Shown piece after piece: positions 16,941-24,863 of a DNA stretch of 64,000 nt; the stretch's first letter is position 1; every line of letters starts with the position of its first letter. The stretch lies in assembly GCA_934096715.1 (NCBI GenBank), contig CAKOMQ010000004.1, positions 4,317 through 68,316 of the forward strand, given 5' to 3'. The DNA comes from an uncultured Bacilli bacterium. Lineage in GTDB: Bacteria; Bacillota_I; Bacilli_A; RF39; UBA660. The position numbers and the translations under genes were made by a program. Below the pieces are notes generated by a model. The model worked only from the letters and a program-made list of their open reading frames with translations, searched no databases and was not told the DNA's origin.

Positions 16941-18756
16941 AATTACTAGAATTAATATAGATAGTCATTTTAGATACATTGACAACATCTATACCTTCTT
17001 TAACGCTTTGATGAGCAACTTTGTTTACTTCAACACTAGAATTATATTTATCACTTGACGAGTTAACATATTCTTTAATAAGTTCTATTTTATTTAGTCT
17101 ACAGAAACTTTCTACTTCGCTTACACTCTTACCAGTAAAATCTTTCATTAAAACATTATTATCACTAGTTTTTATATTTTTACCTGCTACACTTTTAACA
17201 TATTCTGTATTAGCGTCATAGTAGAATGTTTTAATTAATTCAGGTTCTTCTAATTCTAGGTTGATCTTCATAGTTTTTACAATATCATCTAAAGATTTTT
17301 GATATAAACCTAAAGTTGATAAGTACATACCATTTGGTAAGTATACCGGATTATCATATACTTCTAGGTAAGTTCTATTTAAAGTAAGCATTTCTGACCC
17401 ATTTAATGTATTTGAAATCATACCCTTTAAGATATTATAACTTGATAATATTTGATTAGTATCCATATTAACACTAATATTTTTACTTACAGCACTTAAT
17501 ATATCTTTGAAATCAGATAAACTATTTAGAGTTACTAATTTACGAGCCATTGCTTCAACTAACTTTTGCTGATTTTGAATACGCATTAGATCTCCAGTTG
17601 GAAGTGAATGTCTATGACGAGCAAACGCTAGAGCTTGTTCACCATTTACATGTTGATTACCTACTTCAAGACATAATTGATTTTCAAAATTACGATGACT
17701 ATCTTGTTCACAAAAAGCATTTTCAACATTTATGTCTACTCCACCTAAAGCATCCACCAAATCTACTACTCCCCTAAAATTTATCTTAGCATAATAATCT
17801 ATTTTTAAAGTAGTTAGATTTTCAATGGTATTAATAACACACTCTGTTCCACCAGCAGCAGATGAATTAATCTTGTTTATAGCATTTCCCCTACAAGAAA
17901 TCGGAACATATAAATCTCTTGGAATACTAAATACAGTAGCATTTAATGTATTTGGGTTAAATGATACAAGCATTAATGTATCTCCGTTAAATGAAGAATT
18001 AGCTTCTACCCCACTTTGACTATCGGTATCTACTCCCATTAAAAGAATCGTAAATGGTTCATTTAATTTCTTTTTACTATTCTTTAAACTAAGATCTTTA
18101 TTATTCATAAGTTTACTGTATTTATAAACAACTTTAGTATTATTTGCTATATCTGGATAAGTACTTTCAAATAAACTTATATAGTTACTACTTACAAATA
18201 TACCATCTACTTCTTTAGAATATAATTTATCAATTAAACCGTCTGTTGTATAGGAATCATACTTAATAACTTCTTGTTTTAATTTATTCTTCTTAATAAT
18301 ATTTTTAGCTAATATATAACCTTCAATATCATTTTCATCACTAATCATGCCTAACTTACTTGTACTTTTTAAATTAGTATCATTTAAAGTAATCAAATAG
18401 CTTGTATAGACTATCTTTTTCTTTTCAGATAAATTACTTATATTACCATAGATTACATTAATAAAATAAGAACATACAAACAAGAGAATAGCTATTAAGA
18501 ATGTTATAATTGTTATAATTATAAACTTAACTTTCTTTCTTTTTACAACATAGGTATAGTTTCTATTTATTAAAAATAATAATAAAAGTATTAATATAAC
18601 AATAACTATATATCTAATAGTAGTTTCTATACCAGATAGTTTTATTATAGATATATCTGCTAATACTAAGGATACTATAAAAGTTATTATACTTATAAGA
18701 TAGATTGTAAGCATTACTTTATTAGAATTTTTTAATTTCTTAATTATTCTTTTCAT
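16939..18756 (-). CDS. LytR-CpsA-Psr (LCP) family protein with extra sensor-like domain and C-terminal PASTA domain
   Basis: 605 residues from ATG 18756, placed six bases after AAGGAG. Three hydrophobic segments (about 15-110) precede an extracellular region (115-225) resembling a solute-binding lobe. The LCP core (about 233-395) has LLMGVDTDS, SIPRDLYVP, the INFRGVVDLVDALGGVDI block and FARHRHS. LCP enzymes move anionic polymers from undecaprenyl carriers to peptidoglycan. Residues about 535-605 form a PASTA repeat (DFTGKSVSEVES to KMTIYINSS), an unusual addition. It is last in the operon with the LtaS-like gene. Confidence 0.9.
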   Translation of the reverse strand: MKRIIKKLKNSNKVMLTIYLISIITFIVSLVLADISIIKLSGIETTIRYIVIVILILLLLFLINRNYTYVVKRKKVKFIIITIITFLIAILLFVCSYFINVIYGNISNLSEKKKIVYTSYLITLNDTNLKSTSKLGMISDENDIEGYILAKNIIKKNKLKQEVIKYDSYTTDGLIDKLYSKEVDGIFVSSNYISLFESTYPDIANNTKVVYKYSKLMNNKDLSLKNSKKKLNEPFTILLMGVDTDSQSGVEANSSFNGDTLMLVSFNPNTLNATVFSIPRDLYVPISCRGNAINKINSSAAGGTECVINTIENLTTLKIDYYAKINFRGVVDLVDALGGVDINVENAFCEQDSHRNFENQLCLEVGNQHVNGEQALAFARHRHSLPTGDLMRIQNQQKLVEAMARKLVTLNSLSDFKDILSAVSKNISVNMDTNQILSSYNILKGMISNTLNGSEMLTLNRTYLEVYDNPVYLPNGMYLSTLGLYQKSLDDIVKTMKINLELEEPELIKTFYYDANTEYVKSVAGKNIKTSDNNVLMKDFTGKSVSEVESFCRLNKIELIKEYVNSSSDKYNSSVEVNKVAHQSVKEGIDVVNVSKMTIYINSSN

Positions 18757-18757
18757 A

Positions 18758-19375
18758 TTATGCTCCTTCATATCCTACTATAAATAGTTTATTATCTTTA
18801 TTTATAACATCTATAATAGCGTTTTTATCATAGCCATAATCTTTCTTATAAGTCCAAGAAAGAGTTACTTTATATCCATTATAAGTAGTATCTTTATAGG
18901 TATAAGTTGATTCTTCTATATTAGTAGTTTTAATTGACTCTACTATAGGTAATTCTTGTTCTCTAAAACCATCTGAGTTATCCAACATATATTTATATAA
19001 AGTATCAGTTATATTATTAGAAAAGTTTTCTTTATTATCCTCTAGAATATATTCTAAAGATGGAGTGTCATATTTATTTATTTTATTATCTATAGTAAAT
19101 ATATCTATTACATATAGTTCTGATAATAGTTTAGCATATTCTTTATAATCAATATTATCACTTTTAAGAGTAGATTTTAATTTCTTAAAAGTATCTTTCA
19201 TTAATTTAGTATCTCGATCATCTAAAGTATAACCATATTCTTTAATACTGTCTTCTTGCTTATAAGCGTTTTTATCAGTGTCATTGTCATATAATTTATA
19301 ACCTATAAATAAACTTAAAAAAGCTAGTATCAGTACTAAAATAATTATTAGTAAAATCTTAGTCTTTTTCTTCAT
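18758..19375 (-). CDS. Hypothetical membrane-anchored extracellular protein
   Basis: 205 residues from ATG 19375; TTG one codon upstream is less likely. A basic start and one hydrophobic helix (5-27) anchor an outside domain rich in D, K, N and Y, ending in a strand-rich segment (YKVTLSWTYKK, LFIVGYEGA) that resembles small DUF4878/SnoaL-like folds only loosely. Its site lies in the end of the LtaS-like gene and its stop touches the LCP start, so all three are one operon and it likely acts in envelope polymer assembly. Confidence 0.65.
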   Translation of the reverse strand: MKKKTKILLIIILVLILAFLSLFIGYKLYDNDTDKNAYKQEDSIKEYGYTLDDRDTKLMKDTFKKLKSTLKSDNIDYKEYAKLLSELYVIDIFTIDNKINKYDTPSLEYILEDNKENFSNNITDTLYKYMLDNSDGFREQELPIVESIKTTNIEESTYTYKDTTYNGYKVTLSWTYKKDYGYDKNAIIDVINKDNKLFIVGYEGA

Positions 19376-19380
19376 CAACC

Positions 19381-21399
19381 CTACTCTCCTTTATTAGTAT
19401 TATTCTTTTCATTCTTTAAATCATACATAATAATAGCGTTACCTACATCTAATTCTTTTTCAGCAAGTGCTTTATATGTATTTATATATTTTTCATCTAC
19501 TTTATTTCCATTTAGTTCTTTATAATCTCCTGTTGAATTATTATAATAAACTTTATTAGTTAAGAAATTACCATTAGGAAATACTACGTAGTCATCTTCT
19601 TTTATATTGAAGATATCATGTCCTAAAGTATATTTATATTCTATACCTAACATATTTAGAAGTGTTGGCATAGTATCGTACATTCCAACTACATTAGTAT
19701 ATTCACCTTTTAATTTTTTCTTTAACTTAGCATTCTTAGTCCACATGATTAGTGGAGTCTTTTTATTTAAGTTATGATCTATTGAATCATAAGGTTTATA
19801 TGTTGGATCTGATTCATCCTTTAATTCTCCTGTTTTATAATCATAGTTGTATAGGTAATTTAAGTCTTTGTGAGAAAATTTAGCGTCGTGATCTCCATAG
19901 AATACAAATAATGTGTTATTAAATTTATCGCTAGTATTTATATAGTTTATGAAGTCACCTAAAGCTTCATCGGCATAGTGAGCACTTACAATGTAGTCAC
20001 CTATACTTGTATCACATAAGTAACAAGTTTTTACTTCTTCACCTGTTGATTCATCTTTGTATGTTACAGAAATATCATAATCAAATATATCATTATATTT
20101 AAACGGAGAATGATTAGATAAAGTAATGATTGTACCAAAATAGTTTGGATAAGTATCTTCCATAACAGATAATTTATCAATAGCTTGTTTAAAGAATAAT
20201 TTATCGTTGATACCTAAACCTACTTTTTCAGTTTCTTCATCATAAGTAAATTGATCTCTAAATATTAATTCTTCATAACCTAAATTAGGATGTACTTTAC
20301 TTCTATTCCACATTGATGCGAAGTTACCATGCATACTGAATGTATGGTAGTTTCTTTCTTTTAAAAGAGTTGCAATAGATACAAACTTGTTATCTGGATA
20401 TGTTACAAATACTGTGCCACTGTTACTTGGAAGTAATCCAGTCGTCATAATATATTCGGCATCTGATGAAGTACCTGTAGATATTTGAGGATAGAAGTTA
20501 GAGAAAAACATACCTTCTTTAGATAATTTCTTTAAATTTGGAACAACATCTTCATTGTTGAAATTAAAATCCATCAAGAAGTTTTGCATACTCTCCATAT
20601 GAACATAAACTATATTATATCCTTCTAGAATACCAGTATATTTATTTTTGCCATTGTATTTTAAATTTTCTTCATTATTAAAATAGTCATCATAAAGTTT
20701 TTTTGCTTCTTCATAACCGAATAAACTGCTTATTTTAGGTTTGATTGTTTGAACGATATCGTTTCCTTGGTAAAGGATTATACCAAATCTTTCTACTATG
20801 TAGACCCTATTCCATTGTTTAGAAAGTCGAGAATAATCAGTGCCAGTCGCAGTTATGAAGCTGTAACTTAAGAATATTAATGACGCTGTTAAAGTACCAA
20901 TAACCATTCTTTTACTATTTTCTATTTTTGAAACATAGTTATAGTATGAAGTTTTTTTGATACCTTTGTGAATGTAAGAAAATAAGACAGGAAATAAAAT
21001 ATAAACGAAGTCTACTAATCTTAATTCATTTATGATTGAGTCAGTTACTGTTTCGGCTTGTTTTAAAGTTGCTAACTCGCCTAGAGATGCAAAAGATGAA
21101 TAGAATGTATAGTAAACTGAGTTAACCACTTGAATGATTGTAAATATGATTAGCCAAGTAAAAAAATATTTGTATTGATTTTTAGGCTTGATAAAATAAC
21201 CAAATGAACCGATTAAAAGGATCATACCTATTTCGGTACAAAGTGGTTTTAATGTTAGTGGTGTATTGATAGTGACATTACGTACTATGATACATCCTGC
21301 TAGGGAAAATAATAAGTAAGTTATAAATAATTTATTAGTCATTACGTACTTACTTGCTTTCTTTTTTAAATCTTTAATCCATTTTTTCATCTTATTCAT
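19381..21399 (-). CDS. LTA synthase-family sulfatase-fold membrane enzyme
   Basis: 672 residues. Five N-terminal membrane helices (about 20-200) carry an extracellular phosphatase-like domain (about 250-610). Motifs include YVHMESMQNFL, FFSNFYPQISTGTSSDAEY with the nucleophile Thr, MHGNFASMWNR, LSNHSPF, and FYGDHDAKF with metal ligands. LtaS polymerises glycerol phosphate from phosphatidylglycerol into lipoteichoic acid; LtaS paralogues can instead be primases or modify other polymers, so the exact product is open. The operon with an LCP protein supports an envelope polymer role. Confidence 0.88.
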   Translation of the reverse strand: MNKMKKWIKDLKKKASKYVMTNKLFITYLLFSLAGCIIVRNVTINTPLTLKPLCTEIGMILLIGSFGYFIKPKNQYKYFFTWLIIFTIIQVVNSVYYTFYSSFASLGELATLKQAETVTDSIINELRLVDFVYILFPVLFSYIHKGIKKTSYYNYVSKIENSKRMVIGTLTASLIFLSYSFITATGTDYSRLSKQWNRVYIVERFGIILYQGNDIVQTIKPKISSLFGYEEAKKLYDDYFNNEENLKYNGKNKYTGILEGYNIVYVHMESMQNFLMDFNFNNEDVVPNLKKLSKEGMFFSNFYPQISTGTSSDAEYIMTTGLLPSNSGTVFVTYPDNKFVSIATLLKERNYHTFSMHGNFASMWNRSKVHPNLGYEELIFRDQFTYDEETEKVGLGINDKLFFKQAIDKLSVMEDTYPNYFGTIITLSNHSPFKYNDIFDYDISVTYKDESTGEEVKTCYLCDTSIGDYIVSAHYADEALGDFINYINTSDKFNNTLFVFYGDHDAKFSHKDLNYLYNYDYKTGELKDESDPTYKPYDSIDHNLNKKTPLIMWTKNAKLKKKLKGEYTNVVGMYDTMPTLLNMLGIEYKYTLGHDIFNIKEDDYVVFPNGNFLTNKVYYNNSTGDYKELNGNKVDEKYINTYKALAEKELDVGNAIIMYDLKNEKNNTNKGE

Positions 21400-21471
21400 A
21401 CTTCATAACCTTCTTCAATTATTAATTTTACCAAATTTCATGTATTTAGGCAAGTTGTCACAATTTTATTG

Positions 21472-21500
21472 TTGCATTTTTTTTAATTATTTGGTATTAT
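21472..21500 (+). promoter_or_regulatory. Promoter of tRNA-Gly
   Basis: TTGCAT at 21472-21477 and TATTAT at 21495-21500 are 17 bases apart, ending 15 bases before the tRNA. Confidence 0.55.
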
Positions 21501-21515
21501 TTAGTTACAGACAAC

Positions 21516-21590
21516 GCAGGTGTAGTATAATGGTTAATATGCGACCTTGCCAAGGTTGAGATGGGAGTTCGATTCTCCTCACTTGCTCCA
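21516..21590 (+). tRNA. tRNA-Gly (anticodon GCC)
   Basis: The acceptor arms GCAGGTG and CACTTGC pair, with one G-U. The anticodon arm CGACC-TTGCCAA-GGTTG places GCC at the anticodon. The T arm contains GGTTCGA-like GAGTTCGATTC. The 3' CCA is encoded. Stand-alone gene with its own promoter and terminator; it marks the left edge of an accessory stretch. Confidence 0.95.
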
Positions 21591-21629
21591 TAAGATAAAA
21601 TCGTCGCACCAAAGCGATGTTAATGATTA

Positions 21630-21657
21630 AATCAATCAGAAATGATTGATTTTTTTT
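21630..21657 (+). terminator. Terminator of tRNA-Gly
   Basis: AATCAATCA (21630-21638) and TGATTGATT (21643-21651) pair, followed by a T-run to 21657. The solo IS end begins in this T-run. Confidence 0.75.
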
Positions 21658-21675
21658 GTAATTTCAACCGCACCA
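21656..21675 (+). mobile_element. Solo terminal inverted repeat of the IS30 element
   Basis: The 20 bases at 21656-21675 are identical to the reverse complement of 1324-1343, the right end of the complete IS at 178-1347. No transposase follows; the next bases are the end of the HD gene. It directly abuts the tRNA-Gly terminator hairpin, the same kind of target as the intact copy. It is probably a deletion remnant. Confidence 0.75.
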
Positions 21676-22736
21676 CTATTTATAAGGTATAAACTGAAAA
21701 TCAAAGTATGTATAATATCCACCTTTTGGACAATTTAAATATTCTGTAATTTGATTGGCTGCTGTATCAGATATTTTATTTATTCTAACAGCAGTATCGT
21801 CGGTTTGAACTAATGGTACAACATATCTTGTCTTTGCTTTTATATTAACACAATATTTTTCATCAGCAGGCATTGTACTTTTATAAACTGTATCTGCATC
21901 TTGAAATAATTTAAAACAATCTGATAATTATCTTCACAAGTTAAAATTTTATCAATTACTTCTTGTTCTGAAAGTGTATATAAATCTTCTACTGTTAAAT
22001 AACCAACATTATTCATTGACTTACACATATCTGCTAAAAATTGCATTACTGTTCTATCTTTATCGCTTACCCATTCAGGCCATAATTTTGAAATTGTATC
22101 TATATATTCTTCACAAACTTCTTTATCTTTGAAAGCAAGTTCTTGTATACCATCTTCATTTGCTGTTACTACAATGTTGTTATACATTTTTCTAATTTTA
22201 TCTAATTCCCAAACTCTGAAAAAAGTTAATCCACTTGCAAATGTATATTCAAATCTATCAGCAGATAATTTTGGTGTATCATTATCCGCTATAGGATAAA
22301 TTTTATAGTCATCTACTTCTTCTAACTTTATACCATCTCTTTTTAGTAAACTCATTATTTTTGAAGAATTTCTAATAATGTCAGATGTTTTTTCTTCAGT
22401 AGACTCTTGAATTTCTGAATCACCATTCATAAAATCTATACAATGTTTAAATACAGGTGTAGCAATATCGTGGAATAGACCTGCTAATGTTTGTTTCTTG
22501 TCGTGTGTAAAGTGCCAAATAATTAAGGCAACACCAACACTATGATCTAAATTAGAATACCAATATCTAACGTTAAAGCATTTAGAATAATCTGTACCAC
22601 AACTCATACTTATTTTACTAATTCTTTCCATTTCAGGAGTATCAATATATTCTAATAACCATTCTGGAAACTCTGGTGATAAAATACTAAAATATTCTTT
22701 TACTTCATCATTTAAACTATCATAATATTTATTCAT
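21676..22736 (-). pseudogene. HD-domain phosphohydrolase-like protein, frameshifted
   Basis: The 5' part (22736 to about 21930) encodes an HD protein: LDHSVGVALIIWHF and LAGLFHDIATPVFKH (about residues 68-100) give the His and HD metal ligands. Near 21925-21945 the frame shifts. The matching C-terminal part (FQDADTVYKSTMPADEKYC through RYVVPLVQ and DFQFIPYK) continues in another frame to TAG at 21676-21678. Rejoined, the protein would be about 353 residues. A sequencing error in an A/T run would explain it equally well. ATG 22736 is chosen over a GTG three codons earlier. The last codon abuts the solo IS end, so the native C terminus may have been changed. Confidence 0.7.
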
Positions 22737-22753
22737 TATAATCACTACCTTTC

Positions 22754-23416
22754 TTACTTACAACATACATCAAAAAAATCTTTTTCATACTTTGTTTTCT
22801 TTATCATTCCCTTTGTTATATCTAATTTATCTAAAAACTCGGATTTATATTTCATTATTTCTTTCCCATTTTCAATAGAAGTATATATTTTTTCATCTAT
22901 ATAGTATTGGTCATCATCGATTTCAATCAATTTTAATCTTTCCAACTTATTTAGACTCTTTATGACTTTATTTTCTGAAATATTAACATAAAAATCACTA
23001 GTTAATAAATAATCTAATATGGGTGTAGTACCTTTTTCCTTGTTTTTTTGTAGCACATAAAGTGGAATTACTATTTTACTATATATTTTTGTAAAAATTT
23101 TAAAATCATTTGAATCCATTTGTTTGATAACCTCTGAAAAACTTGGATGAACATTTTCCTTTTTTGCTATATCCATATCAGAAGCCATTAAATTTAAATA
23201 TAATTGTTTTATATCTTCTTTGCCCCAATTGTAACTAATAGCTTGTGCAGACTGAATAAATATACTTGGATCAGCATCAACTATGTTTTCTGCGTTTTTG
23301 ATTTCTAGTTTTCTTTGTAATTCTTGTTCAAATTCTTTAACTATAGACTCTCTGTTAATACACCACATTTCAGCTTTTGCCAATACATTTTTTACAACTC
23401 TAGGAACTAATCTCAC
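22754..23416 (-). CDS. DUF4393 (Abi-alpha) family protein
   Basis: 220 residues. The segment LYLNLMASDMDIAKKENVHPSFSEVIKQM (described by its ends L..M, about residues 78-107) matches the core of DUF4393, named abortive infection protein alpha from phage-resistance loci. The N-terminal part is helical and the C-terminal part is a winged-helix-like segment (VIKSLNKLERLKLIEIDDDQ). The start is a GTG without a clear binding site, 18 bases after the regulator's stop, so translation is probably coupled or the gene is 5'-truncated. It lies between an XRE regulator and an HD gene, a defence-like setting. Confidence 0.65.
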   Translation of the reverse strand: MRLVPRVVKNVLAKAEMWCINRESIVKEFEQELQRKLEIKNAENIVDADPSIFIQSAQAISYNWGKEDIKQLYLNLMASDMDIAKKENVHPSFSEVIKQMDSNDFKIFTKIYSKIVIPLYVLQKNKEKGTTPILDYLLTSDFYVNISENKVIKSLNKLERLKLIEIDDDQYYIDEKIYTSIENGKEIMKYKSEFLDKLDITKGMIKKTKYEKDFFDVCCK

Positions 23417-23434
23417 TGATAAATTGTAATATAA

Positions 23435-23995
23435 TTAACAATGACCACCGTTATCTTTAAAATATGATTCAATATATTTTACCAAAATTTTAGCTTTGTT
23501 AAATTGTTTGTCTTTAACAACATTTATAATATAATCACTACCACTTGCATCAATAATATTATCATCTTTATCATATTCTATTAGATAAGTATACTTTTCT
23601 TCATTAAGTAGGCAGTTAAGAAGAACAGTTTGATTATCTTTTATAGTCATTGAGTCTCTTTTAGAATCAAACATAATATTTATAAAAATGTCAATAGCAA
23701 AACAAACAATAAAAATTATTATCAAGATTTTTAATATCTTAATTATTATCTCTGTATGTTTTTCAGTATTATTTACTTTTTCTACTAATACTTGTTTAAT
23801 ATCATTATTTAATAATTCATCAATACTAACATTCAATGCTTTAGATAATAATTTTAACTGTTCAGGATTTGGAGAAGTTTCACCAAGCTCCCAATTTGAT
23901 ATTGTTTGTCTAGTTACGCCAATTTTTTCTGCTAATTGTTCTTGTGAAAGTTTGCAATCTTTTCTTAGTTTGAAAATATTATCTCCTAACTTCAT
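23435..23995 (-). CDS. XRE-family membrane-anchored transcriptional regulator
   Basis: 186 residues from ATG 23995, fixed by AAAGGAG upstream; the longer reading to 24085 has no such site. The HTH is textbook: LGDNIFKLRKDCKLSQEQLA then KIGVTRQTISNWELGETSPN (residues 3-45). A membrane helix follows (about 92-115) and then an outside or peripheral tail (120-186). A palindrome just upstream (24012-24035) suggests self-regulation. It precedes the DUF4393 gene and probably controls it. Confidence 0.85.
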   Translation of the reverse strand: MKLGDNIFKLRKDCKLSQEQLAEKIGVTRQTISNWELGETSPNPEQLKLLSKALNVSIDELLNNDIKQVLVEKVNNTEKHTEIIIKILKILIIIFIVCFAIDIFINIMFDSKRDSMTIKDNQTVLLNCLLNEEKYTYLIEYDKDDNIIDASGSDYIINVVKDKQFNKAKILVKYIESYFKDNGGHC

Positions 23996-24011
23996 TCTTA
24001 TTTCTCCTTTC

Positions 24012-24035
24012 ACTAACAATAATATATATGTTAGT
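24012..24035. promoter_or_regulatory. Candidate operator of the XRE regulator
   Basis: ACTAACA (24012-24018) and TGTTAGT (24029-24035) are exact inverted repeats 10 bases apart, 17 bases upstream of the regulator's ATG. Confidence 0.5.
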
Positions 24036-24103
24036 CTGGGATTTCTACCAAATGTCTTTGGAAGTTTGTCAAAGACTTTTAACAATTATAATACAAGTAA
24101 CTA

Positions 24104-24484
24104 TTATTCTACATCACAAGACCAAAGCCCATGCTTATTACAATATGCATATAATTTTGATCCTTTTATATATTTGAATTTACATTCTGCACTTTGTTCT
24201 GGTAATAATTTAACTTTACAAATATCTTTGTCATTAACCATTGCAATCCATTCAATAAAATGTTCTTTTTCCATGACGTGATTAACTTTTACAAGTATGC
24301 AATCATCAGCATATTCAAAAGTCGGAATATGTTTTTCAAACGATGCATCAACACTATTTGAAATTAACTTTACCATAGGTTTGCCACAACAAGTTATTCC
24401 ACACTCATCACAGTTACAGTCATTAATAGCCTCAACTAATGCACCACATTTTTGACATTTTTTAATTATTAATTCATTTTTCAT
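24104..24484 (-). CDS. Desulfoferrodoxin-family superoxide reductase
   Basis: 126 residues. Reduces superoxide to peroxide in anaerobes without making oxygen. The N-terminal desulforedoxin-like part has CQKCG and CCGKP cysteines (residues 10-40). The catalytic centre is given by EKHIPTFE (His), VNHVMEKEHFIEWI (His and His) and CNKHGLW (Cys and His) near the C terminus. AAGGAGG lies upstream. The gene supports an anaerobic host and may be a passenger in the accessory stretch. Confidence 0.93.
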   Translation of the reverse strand: MKNELIIKKCQKCGALVEAINDCNCDECGITCCGKPMVKLISNSVDASFEKHIPTFEYADDCILVKVNHVMEKEHFIEWIAMVNDKDICKVKLLPEQSAECKFKYIKGSKLYAYCNKHGLWSCDVE

Positions 24485-24761
24485 TTGTTTCCTCCTTATA
24501 TAACAAGTTATATTAATTATAACTAAATAATTGTAATTTAGCTAGTATCTAATTGTTCTCTGTGTTTATAAAATGAAGTTTGAAAGCACAATTTCTTAGA
24601 TTTTATATCTTTGGCAAAGTTAATGAAAAAGCATAAATTTTCATTAACTTTGTCAAAAAATTTTAACTTATTTTAAATTTGTGTAACTAAAAGCGTAACT
24701 AAAATTACTTAGTAGGTCTAAAACCATTTAATACAAGCAAAAATGAGAGCTTTCGCTCTCT
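24485..24761. other. Non-coding stretch with a 19-bp inverted repeat
   Basis: Arms at 24611-24629 and 24638-24656 (TTG(G/A)CAAAGTTAATGAAAA) match 18 of 19 and are followed by a short A/T-rich tract, so this may be a terminator. GTAACTAAAA occurs twice near 24681-24703. A small GAGAG/CTCTC hairpin lies at 24744-24760. No gene is seen. Confidence 0.45.
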
Positions 24762-24863
24762 TCAGGGGAAATATTAAAAACTTATTCGCATTTATTCATT
24801 AGTGCATTAGATGAAATAATAAATGTTATAGATACTTTAAAAGATAGCAAAACCGATGATTAA
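24762..24863 (+). pseudogene. int: C-terminal remnant of a tyrosine recombinase (integrase)
   Basis: In one frame the sequence reads SGEILKTYSHLF, then ISALDEIINVIDTLKDSKT, DD and TAA at 24861-24863. The TYSHLF motif followed by a helix is the usual end of phage and transposon integrases just after the catalytic Tyr. No upstream part of an integrase is visible; a stop lies shortly before. It overlaps the OLD gene's stop on the other strand and suggests that the island arrived on an integrating element. Confidence 0.5.

Noticed and set aside
21516..24863. Integration repeats (att) from the tRNA-Gly 3' end
   Set aside because: I found no second copy of the tRNA 3' sequence further into the island, so site-specific integration there is not shown.
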